A stretch of DNA of 64,000 bases from Paracyclopina nana. Its lineage: Eukaryota > Arthropoda > Copepoda > Cyclopoida > Cyclopettidae. The translations under genes and the position numbers were made by a program. The notes beneath the pieces are model-generated. The model worked only from the letters and a program-made list of their open reading frames with translations, was not told the origin of the DNA and made no database searches. Of the stretch, positions 23,651-33,408 are shown one piece after another (the stretch's first letter is position 1; every line of letters begins with the position of its first letter). Location: contig JAGUCH010000009.1 of assembly GCA_019096065.1 (NCBI GenBank), positions 2,118,001-2,182,000 on the forward strand, given 5' to 3'.

Positions 23651-23880
23651 TCGCTTCAAAAGCTCAGCAGGAGAGCTTGTTGCTGATGCTCTCCTGCGTC
23701 TGTGCCTGTAATATGAACATTTCTGCGCTCTCTCTCTTGTGTATTCGTGTATTTGTATTGGAGAATCTCACGAGCACATCCTCGCAGACTCGACTGTATA
23801 TACTGAAGCTGCAGCTGAAACTACTGCAGTGCTCATGCTCTTAGTTGTAATGTTATGCTCTTTGCGGAAACAGATTCAAG
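23651..23880 (+). promoter_or_regulatory. Probable promoter and 5' UTR of the PPM1L-like gene
   Basis: Only about 230 bp separate the foldback end from the start codon. The stretch has CT-rich runs and a GTATATACTG near 23797, but no certain TATA box or initiator. Any enhancer upstream of this point was cut off by the insertion and then moved by the inversion. Confidence 0.4.
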
Positions 23881-25606
23881 ATGGATCAGGATGATCTGGA
23901 GGATGAAGTGTTTACCAAAACAGTGCTGGCCCATTTGGACTTTCTCTCCACTTGCAGCAGGCAAATTTTGGAATTTTGGCAAAAGCAGTACATGATCCAG
24001 ACTGAGCTGGTCTACGCTCTGGCACTTGTGCTCAGCTTGATTTTCTGCCTGGCCAAGAAGAAGGGACTCATCTCCATTTTTAATGGATCCTTGGCCAATT
24101 CTGGAGAAGAGTCCTGTGAACAGAAAGCTGCTGATGCTGCCATTTTTGCCATTAAGGGTAGGAGGCAGACAATGGAGGACAGGTTTGACATGGTGCAAAT
24201 TCCTGTGCCACACTTGCCTACAGATCCAATTGTCAGGCTCTTCCTCATCCTGGATGGACATGGTGGCCAGGTAAGCTCATTGCAACACGTGCAAAATAGT
24301 GGGAAAAAGAACTTGTCCTTGGACCGAAGCTTTCAAATTACCCTGAGAAATGAAGTATAACTGTGTGTATGTCCTTGTTTTCAGTATGCTGCAGTTTATG
24401 TGAAAAAGCATCTCATAGAAAGTCTCGTGGCCAAGATCAAGGTACTCAAGCTGCTGACCCAGAAATCAAGGGTGGATAAACAGGCAATAGTGAAGACTGC
24501 CTTGAAACTTTCTCCAGGATCAGTGAGCAAAGCATTTCTGGATTTTGTTGGCATGACGCTGATTGAATACAAGAAGATCAATCCGGACTCTGAGCTGTTC
24601 AAGCAAGACAACAACAATGGCAACCATAAAAACAGCAGTATTTCGAACAACCTCGTATTGTCATCCAGGATCAAACCTATTGAAGAACTGCCGATGGGAA
24701 AGCCAAGCAAAATAGCCAAATCTAATCATAATAATAATGCTGAGGAGAAAATTGATGCTGGAAATGCGCATAATGACATGCTCAGTCCGTATAGCAATGT
24801 GCCCAAGAAAAGCCATTCCAAAAGCCCAAGAAGGCAGGAAAGCACGAAGGAATGCGTCACTATCAGAGAGATAACAGACTATCTCAATGCCAAGGGTGAA
24901 ATTCAGTATCCTGAGTTGCTGTCGGATGAAATATCAAAAGTAGATGAAAGTCTACTGAAGGCCGCTAAAAAGGATAAACAGATAGGAGGTAGAGCATCAG
25001 TACAAAAGTATAAAAGGCCAAGTTGGATGACAATTTCTTTTTGCAGGCACCACACTCCTGCTTTCCATCCTGGATGACTCAACCTTATGGGTGGCCAATG
25101 TTGGTGATTCGAGAGGAGTACTGAGAAATATCAAAGGGGAAGTTGTGCCTTTGTCATTTGATCACAAACCTTCTCAGGTAACTTGATTATTTCTCAATTT
25201 ACAAAATTAGGGTTCTCATTTAAAATTGCAGTTGAAAGAGAAGAAGAGAATCGAAGAAGCAGGCGGATATGTGTCACTCAATGGATGCTGGAGAGTCCAA
25301 GGAGTCTTGGCCACCTCGAGAGCACTCGGAGATTACCCGCTCAAGGACCAAAAAGTGGTAGTTTGTGAACCAGACATTTTGAGCTTTCAGCTCCAAAAGG
25401 ATCCTCCTGATTTTGCCATCCTTGCCACGGATGGCTTGTGGGACACTCATAGCAATGAGGATGCCGTCAGTTTTGTCGACAAGTGCTTGAACAATAACTC
25501 GGAAACTGTGTTAAGTGCTGCCAAAAGTTTGACAAGAGATGCCTACAGCAAAGGTTCCACTGACAATGTGTCAGTCATGGTGCTCAATTTGAAAAATATG
25601 CTGTGA
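23881..25606 (+). CDS. PPM1L: PPM1L-like, membrane-anchored PP2C Ser/Thr phosphatase (four exons)
   Basis: The exons are 23881-24270, 24385-24988, 25047-25177 and 25232-25606. All introns are GT-AG, of 114, 58 and 54 bp, and the joined frame gives 499 residues. A membrane helix lies at about 43-57, as in vertebrate PPM1L, which is anchored in the ER. PP2C motifs in order: RRQTMEDRFD (95-103), LILDGHGGQ (122-130), ANVGDSRG (348-355), RVQGVLATSRALGDYPLK (396-413), ATDGLWD (440-446) and STDNVSVMV (484-492). The metal-binding Asp/Glu residues are present, so it looks catalytically intact. It should be a Mn/Mg-dependent phosphatase; vertebrate PPM1L acts on stress-kinase and ceramide-transport pathways. 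Compared with the 360-residue vertebrate protein it carries about 140 extra residues (roughly 165-310), rich in Asn, Lys and Ser and probably disordered. The gene is the sole cargo between the inverted foldback elements. Confidence 0.9.
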
Positions 25607-25807
25607 ACTTTACCATATATTATTGTAAAAAACGAACCAAGCATGCAATATAAAAACAAAATTTAAAAAGACTCTTATTTTATCATGTTTTCAAAATTCC
25701 GTCCTGAAAATCTTGGCATTATTTTGATCTTAAAAAAAATTCTTAAATATTTGCATTTTGCCGTTCGATTAAATTATTCGCGAAATCACCTCGGGTCATA
25801 ATTGGTA

Positions 25808-26248
25808 ACAAAAAACAGGGTGACCACTGACCAGATGTGGCTATTTATAGCCAAAGTGGCTATTTTTTACCCGTGTGTGGCTACGGAAATTTAGTCCGAA
25901 TAGCCATAGCCATTTGTGGCTATTTTTTGAAAAGTCCGAAAATTTGGTATTTTCACTTAATAAACGCTTGAAAATCATCAAAAAAGCAGGGAAAAAATGA
26001 AATTTGCAAAAATGGCTGACTTTTTTAGAAATCTTTTGCCACCATTATAAGAAGAAAATCATAATTAAATACTTGATTTCATCCACAACAATTCCCAAAA
26101 ACGGTAAATTTTTTCATAATATTATATCGAAAATTCCTAAAAATGTGGCTATTTTTTACCAATTTGTGGCTATTTTGAGCAATTTTTCTGAGATAGCCAA
26201 ACATGGCTATTTTAGGGGAAAATCTGGCTACAACCCACTCAAATTTTC
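25808..26248. mobile_element. Main body of a hAT-like MITE, cut at its right end
   Basis: It starts with CAGGGTGACCA at 25816, preceded by ACAAAAAA (25808-25815). The inside is AT-rich with many copies of GTGGCTATTTTT and its complement. It stops at 26248, where the right foldback element begins. Its missing terminus (TGGTCACCCTG in this orientation) and the second copy of the 8-bp flank are at 10029-10047, on the other side of the rearrangement. There is no coding capacity. Confidence 0.75.
26240..26248. repeat. 9-bp flank of the right foldback element, inner side
   Basis: CAAATTTTC is the exact reverse complement of GAAAATTTG at 10048-10056 and unlike its own element's other flank (GCTAAATTG). 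Confidence 0.85.
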
Positions 26249-26380
26249 GGCCGCGACTAAATACTGCACCAAACTGATCTGGACTGCATTAGACTGCAAT
26301 GTACTGCAATGGACTGCACCAAACTACACCGACGTTCACCAACCTGCACCACCCAGCACCAACCTGCATCAATCTGCAAG
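26249..26380. repeat. Foldback inner terminus (right) with 10-bp periodic block
   Basis: From CTAAATACTG the sequence steps by ten bases (CACCAAACTG, ATCTGGACTG, CATTAGACTG, CAATGTACTG and so on) for about twelve steps. Confidence 0.75.
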
Positions 26381-26521
26381 GTGCTAATAATAGGCTAAAC
26401 CAGAATGCACCAGAAAAACACATACATAAATAAACTAAAGCCGCCTCAACAGAAAAGGTAATTGATTTCAAATGCTTGAAAAATTCCTAGTAGCACTAGA
26501 TTCAATGGAAAAAAAGACTTA

Positions 26522-26743
26522 GGCCCTGTTCACCTGCATTATTATTAGCGAAATAACGGGCAATATTATGCTGATGTTTGCAAATATATGGTATTTGTAA
26601 AATCATTTTTCAGATTTTGACTCTGAAATATGTCTATTGGTACCAAAAGCCACCCTACACAAATATAAAAATGCTCAGTTTGTCAGTATTTCTCTCCGAT
26701 ATTTTGCCAAAATATCCGCCATAATAAGCAGGTGAACAGGCCC
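26522..26743. mobile_element. PIF/Harbinger-like MITE nested in the right element
   Basis: Reverse-complement copy of the MITE at 23147-23368, with the same ends and TTA on both sides (26519-26521 and 26744-26746). Same position within the foldback, so it is the same original insertion. Confidence 0.75.
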
Positions 26744-26795
26744 TTAAAGTTTTGTCACAAACTTCATAGTCAGTGTGTGACTTGAAATGTTTCAT

Positions 26796-29700
26796 GCCAG
26801 CTTTTAAACTGAATTTGCCACACTGCACCAGAAGTAACTTTTTTCAAAGTGGTTTGTGGAAAAGTTTCCTTTTACCACTAGCTTCCATGGAAAACTAGAG
26901 TTTCAGTTTTGTCGCAAACTTTTTGTTTCAGTGGGCAACTGAAAATCGCATCGTCACTAGCATTTCGCTACTACAGCCAGCTTTCAAACTGAATTTGCCA
27001 CACTGCACCAGAAGTAACTTTTTTCAAAGTGGTTTGTGGAAAAGTTTCCTTTTACCACTAGCTTCCATGGAAAACTAGAGTTTCAGTTTTGTCGCAAACT
27101 TTTTGTTTCAGTGGGCAACTGAAAATCGCATCGCCACTAGCATTTCGCTACTACAGCCAGCTTTCAAACTGAATTTGCCACACTGCACCAGAAGTAACTT
27201 TTTTCAAAGTGGTTTGTGGAAAAGTTTCCTTTTGCCACTAGCTTCAATGGAAGACTAGAGTTTCAGTTTTGTCGCAAACTTTTTGTTTCAGTGGGCAACT
27301 GAAAATCGCATCGCCACTAGCATTTCGCTACTACAGCCAGCTTTCAAACTGAATTTGCCACACTGCACCAGAAGTAACTTTTTTCAAAGTGGTTTGTGGA
27401 AAAGTTTCCTTTTGCCACTAGCTTCCATGGAAGACTAGAGTTTCAGTTTTGTCGCAAACATTTTGTTTCAGTGGGCAACTGAAAATCGCATCGCCACTAG
27501 CATTTCGCTACTACAGCCAGCTTTCAAACTGAATTTGCCACACTGCACCAGAAGTAACTTTTTTCAAAGTGGTTTGTGGAAAAGTTTCCTTTACCACTAG
27601 CTTCCATGGAAGACTAGAGTTTCAGTTTTGTCGCAAACTTTTTGTTTCAGTGGGCAACTGAAAATCGCATCGCCACTAGCATTTCGCTACTACAGCCAGC
27701 TTTCAAACTGAATTTGCCACACTGCACCAGAAGTAACTTTTTTCAAAGTGGTTTGTGGAAAAGTTTCCTTTTACCACTAGCTTCCATGGAAAACTAGAGT
27801 TTCAGTTTTGTCGCAAACTTTTTGTTTCAGTGGGCAACTGAAAATCGCATCGCCACTAGCATTTCGCTACTACAGCCAGCTTTCAAACTGAATTTGCCAC
27901 ACTGCACCAGAAGTAACTTTTTCAAAGTGGTTTGTGGAAAAGTTTCCTTTGCCACTAGCTTCAATGGAAGACTAGAGTTTCAGTTTTGTCGCAAACTTTT
28001 GTTTCAGTGGGCAACTGAAAATCGCATCGCCACTAGCATTTCGCTACTACAGCCAGCTTTCAAACTGAATTTGCCACACTGCACCAGAAGTAACTTTTTT
28101 CGAAGTGGTTTGTGGCAAAGTTTTCGGTTGCCACTAGCTTCCATGGAAGACTAGAGTTTCAGTTTTGTCGCAAACTTTTTGTTTCAGTGGGCAACTGAAA
28201 ATCGCATCGCCACTAGCATTTCGCTACTACAGCCAGCTTTCAAACTGAATTTGCCACACTGCACCAGAAGTAACTTTTTTCAAAGTGGTTTGTGGAAAAG
28301 TTTCCTTTTGCCACTAGCTTCCATGGAAGACTAGAGTTTCAGTTTTGTCGCAAACTTTTTGTTTCAGTGGGCAACTGAAAATCGCATCGCCACTAGCATT
28401 TCGCTACTACAGCCAGCTTTCAAACTGAATTTGCCACACTGCACCAGAAGTAACTTTTTTCAAAGTGGTTTGTGGAAAAGTTTCTCTTCGCAACTAGCTT
28501 CAATGGAAGACTAGAGTTTCAGTTTTGTCGCAAACTTTTTGTTTCAGTGGGCAACTGAAAATCGCATCGCCACTAGCATTTCGCTACTACAGCCAGCTTT
28601 CAAACTGAATTTGCCACACTGCACCAGAAGTAACTTTTTCAAAGTGGTTTGTGGAAAAGTTTCCTTTTGCCACTAGCTTCCATGGAAGACTAGAGTTTCA
28701 GTTTTGTCGCAAACTTTTGTTTCAGTGGGCAACTGAAAATCGCATCGCCACTAGCATTTCGCTACTACAGCCAGCTTTTAAACTGAATTTGCCACACTGC
28801 ACCAGAAGTAACTTTTTTCAAAGTGGTTTGTGGAAAAGTTTCCTTTACCACTAGCTTCCATGGAAAACTAGAGTTTCAGTTTTGTCGCAAACTTTTGTTT
28901 CAGTGGGCAACTGAAAATCGCATCGTCACTAGCATTTCGCTACTACAGCCAGCTTTCAAACTGAATTTGCCACACTGCACCAGAAGTAACTTTTTCAAAG
29001 TGGTTTGTGGAAAAGTTTCCTTTTACCACTAGCTTCCATGGAAAACTAGAGTTTCAGTTTTGTCGCAAACTTTTTGTTTCAGTGGGCAACTGAAAATCGC
29101 ATCGCCACTAGCATTTCGCTACTACAGCCAGCTTTCAAACTGAATTTGCCACACTGCACCAGAAGTAACTTTTTCAAAGTGGTTTGTGGAAAAGTTTCCT
29201 TTGCCACTAGCTTCAATGGAAGACTAGAGTTTCAGTTTTGTCGCAAACTTTTTGTTTCAGTGGGCAACTGAAAATCGCATCGCCACTAGCATTTCGCTAC
29301 TACAGCCAGCTTTCAAACTGAATTTGCCACACTGCACCAGAAGTAACTTTTTTCAAAGTGGTTTGTGGAAAAGTTTCCTTTTGCCACTAGCTTCCATGGA
29401 AGACTAGAGTTTCAGTTTTGTCGCAAACTTTTTGTTTCAGTGGGCAACTGAAAATCGCATCGCCACTAGCATTTCGCTACTACAGCCAGCTTTCAAACTG
29501 AATTTGCCACACTGCACCAGAAGTAACTTTTTTCAAAGTGGTTTGTGGAAAAGTTTCCTTTTGCCACTAGCTTCCATGGAAGACTAGAGTTTCAGTTTTG
29601 TCGCAAACTTTTTGTTTCAGTGGGCAACTGAAAATCGCATCGCCACTAGCATTTCGCTACTACAGCCAGCTTTCAAACTGAATTTGCCACACTGCACCAG

Positions 29701-32700
29701 AAGTAACTTTTTTCAAAGTGGTTTGTGGAAAAGTTTCCTTTTACCACTAGCTTCCATGGAAGACTAGAGTTTCAGTTTTGTCGCAAACTTTTTGTTTCAG
29801 TGGGCAACTGAAAATCGCATCGCCACTAGCATTTCGCTACTACAGCCAGCTTTCAAACTGAATTTGCCACACTGCACCAGAAGTAACTTTTTTCAAAGTG
29901 GTTTGTGGAAAAGTTTCCTTTTACCACTAGCTTCCATGGAAGACTAGAGTTTCAGTTTTGTCGCAAACTTTTTGTTTCAGTGGGCAACTGAAAATCGCAT
30001 CGCCACTAGCATTTCGCTACTACAGCCAGCTTTCAAACTGAATTTGCCACACTGCACCAGAAGTAACTTTTTTCAAAGTGGTTTGTGGAAAAGTTTCCTT
30101 TTGCCACTAGCTTCAATGGAAGACTAGAGTTTCAGTTTTGTCGCAAACTTTTTGTTTCAGTGGGCAACTGAAAATCGCATCGCCACTAGCATTTCGCTAC
30201 TACAGCCAGCTTTCAAACTGAATTTGCCACACTGCACCAGAAGTAACTTTTTTCAAAGTGGTTTGTGGAAAAGTTTCCTTTTGCCACTAGCTTCCATGGA
30301 AGACTAGAGTTTCAGTTTTGTCGCAAACTTTTTGTTTCAGTGGGCAACTGAAAATCGCATCGCCACTAGCATTTCGCTACTACAGCCAGCTTTCAAACTG
30401 AATTTGCCACACTGCACCAGAAGTAACTTTTTTCAAAGTGGTTTGTGGAAAAGTTTCCTTTTGCCACTAGCTTCCATGGAAGACTAGAGTTTCAGTTTTG
30501 TCGCAAACTTTTTGTTTCAGTGGGCAACTGAAAATCGCATCGCCACTAGCATTTCGCTACTACAGCCAGCTTTCAAACTGAATTTGCCACACTGCACCAG
30601 AAGTAACTTTTTTCAAAGTGGTTTGTGGAAAAGTTTCCTTTTACCACTAGCTTCCATGGAAGACTAGAGTTTCAGTTTTGTCGCAAACTTTTTGTTTCAG
30701 TGGGCAACTGAAAATCGCATCGCCACTAGCATTTCGCTACTACAGCCAGCTTTCAAACTGAATTTGCCACACTGCACCAGAAGTAACTTTTTTCAAAGTG
30801 GTTTGTGGAAAAGTTTCCTTTTGCCACTAGCTTCCATGGAAGACTAGAGTTTCAGTTTTGTCGCAAAATTTTTGTTTCAGTGGCCAACTGAAAATCGCAT
30901 CGCCACTAGCATTTCACTACTACAGCCAGCTTTCAAACTGAATTTGCCACACTGCACCAGAAGTAACTTTTTTCAAAGTGGTTTGTGGAAAAGTTTCCTT
31001 TTGCCACTAGCTTCCATGGAAAACTAGAGTTTCAGTTTTGTCGCAAACTTTTTGTTTCAGTGGGCAACTGAAAATCGCATCGCCACTAGCATTTCGCTAC
31101 TACAGCCAGCTTTCAAACTGAATTTGCCACACTGCACCAGAAGTAACTTTTTTCAAAGTGGTTTGTGGAAAAGTTTCCTTGTAGCACTGGCTTCCATAGA
31201 AAACTAGAGTTTCAGTTTTGTCGCAAACTTTTTTTCAGTGGGCAACTGAAAATCGCATTGCTACTGGCATTTCCCTACTACAGCCAGCTTTCAAACTGAA
31301 TTTGCCACACTGCACCAGAAGTAACTTTTTTCAAAGTGGTTTGTGGAAAAGTTTCCTTTTGCCACTAGCTTCCATGGAAAACTAGAGTTTCAGTTTTGTC
31401 GCAAACTTTTTGTTTCAGTGGGCAACTGAAAATCGCATCGCCACTAGCATTTCGCTACTACAGCCAGCTTTCAAACTGAATTTGCCACACTGCACCAGAA
31501 GTAACTTTTTTCAAAGTGGTTTGTGGAAAAGTTTCCTTTTGCCACTAGCTTCAATGGAAGACTAGAGTTTCAGTTTTGTCGCAAACTTTTTGTTTCAGTG
31601 GGCAACTGAAAATCGCATCGCCACTAGCATTTCGCTACTACAGCCAGCTTTCAAACTGAATTTGCCACACTGCACCAGAAGTAACTTTTTTCAAAGTGGT
31701 TTGTGGAAAAGTTTCCTTTTACCACTAGCTTCCATGGAAGACTAGAGTTTCAGTTTTGTTGCAAACTTTTTGTTTCAGTGGGCAACTGAAAATCGCATCG
31801 CCACTAGCATTTTGCTACTACAGCCAGCTTTCAAACTGAATTTGCCACACTGCACCAGAAGTAACTTTTTTCAAAGTGGTTTGTGGAAAAGTTTCCTTTT
31901 ACCACTAGCTTCCATGGAAAACTAGAGTTTCAGTTTTGTCGCAAACTTTTTGTTTCAGTGGGCAACTGAAAATCGCATCGCCACTAGCATTTCGCTACTA
32001 CAGCCAGCTTTCAAACTGAATTTGCCACACTGCACCAGAAGTAACTTTTTTCAAAGTGGTTTGTGGAAAAGTTTCCTTTTGCCACTAGCTTCAATGGAAG
32101 ACTAGAGTTTCAGTTTTGTCGCAAACTTTTTGTTTCAGTGGGCAACTGAAAATCGCATCGCCACTAGCATTTCGCTACTACAGCCAGCTTTCAAACTGAA
32201 TTTGCCACACTGCACCAGAAGTAACTTTTTTCAAAGTGGTTTGTGGAAAAGTTTCCTTTTGCCACTAGCTTCCATGGAAGACTAGAGTTTCAGTTTTGTC
32301 GCAAACTTTTTGTTTCAGTGGGCAACTGAAAATCGCATTGCTACTGGCATTTCGCTACTACAGCCAGCTTTCAAACTGAATTTGCCACACTGCACCAGAA
32401 GTAATTTTTTCAAAGTGGTTTGTGGAAAAGTTTCCTTTTACCACTAGCTTCCATGGAAAACTAGAGTTTCAGTTTTGTCGCAAACTTTTTGTTTCAGTGG
32501 GCAACTGAAAATCGCATCGCCACTAGCATTTCGCTACTACAGCCAGCTTTCAAACTGAATTTGCCACACTGCACCAGAAGTAACTTTTTTCAAAGTGGTT
32601 TGTGGAAAAGTTTCCTTTTGCCACTAGCTTCCATGGAAGACTAGAGTTTCAGTTTTGTCGCAAACTTTTTGTTTCAGTGGGCAACTGAAAATCGCATCGC

Positions 32701-33047
32701 CACTAGCATTTCGCTACTACAGCCAGCTTTCAAACTGAATTTGCCACACTGCACCAGAAGTAACTTTTTTCAAAGTGGTTTGTGGAAAAGTTTCCTTTTA
32801 CCACTAGCTTCCATGGAAAACTAGAGTTTCAGTTTTGTCGCAAACTTTTTGTTTCAGTGGGCAACTGAAAATCGCATCGCCACTAGCATTTTGCTACTAC
32901 AGCCAGCTTTCAAACTGAATTTGCCACACTGCACCAGAAGTAACTTTTTTCAAAGTGGTTTGTGGAAAAGTTTCCTTGTACCACTAGCTTCCATGGGAAA
33001 CTAGAGTTTCAGTTTTGTCGCAAACTTTTTGTTTCAGTGGACAACTG
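26796..33047 (+). repeat. 180-bp tandem array, plus orientation, about 35 units (right inner array)
   Basis: Mirror of 14681-23094 but about 12 units shorter. Between about 27.6 and 29.2 kb several units show one-base losses in T runs (CTTTTTC for CTTTTTTC) not seen in neighbouring units, which may be sequencing noise. Confidence 0.9.
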
Positions 33048-33408
33048 AACTATATTTATTAATGTCATATTTTATTTTGTCAGCATTTTGGGGTACACTT
33101 TTCATTTTTCTGAACATATTGAGTTAATAGTCAATGTTTTTTGATTTCATCAAATGAACATGCAAAAAATGAGATAAAATTGAAATTTTATTATAAATAT
33201 GATATGTGATGAGCATTTTTTATTTCTGTCATCATTTCTATCATCATACCATCATTGTTGGACCATTTTTAGGGTAGTTTTACTGTGAGTGCATCATAGT
33301 TTGATTAATTAATTAAGCTTTCTCTTTCTTAAGACTAAGACATATCTTAAGTGAAAGAAAGTTAGAAAAGCTAGAAAGATAGTTTACCTATGGTGGATTC
33401 GACCCCAT
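33048..33408. other. Foldback loop of the right element
   Basis: Reverse complement of 14321-14680, 361 bp against 360; the difference I can see is a run of six versus five A/T. It contains the same SINE-derived piece. Confidence 0.8.
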
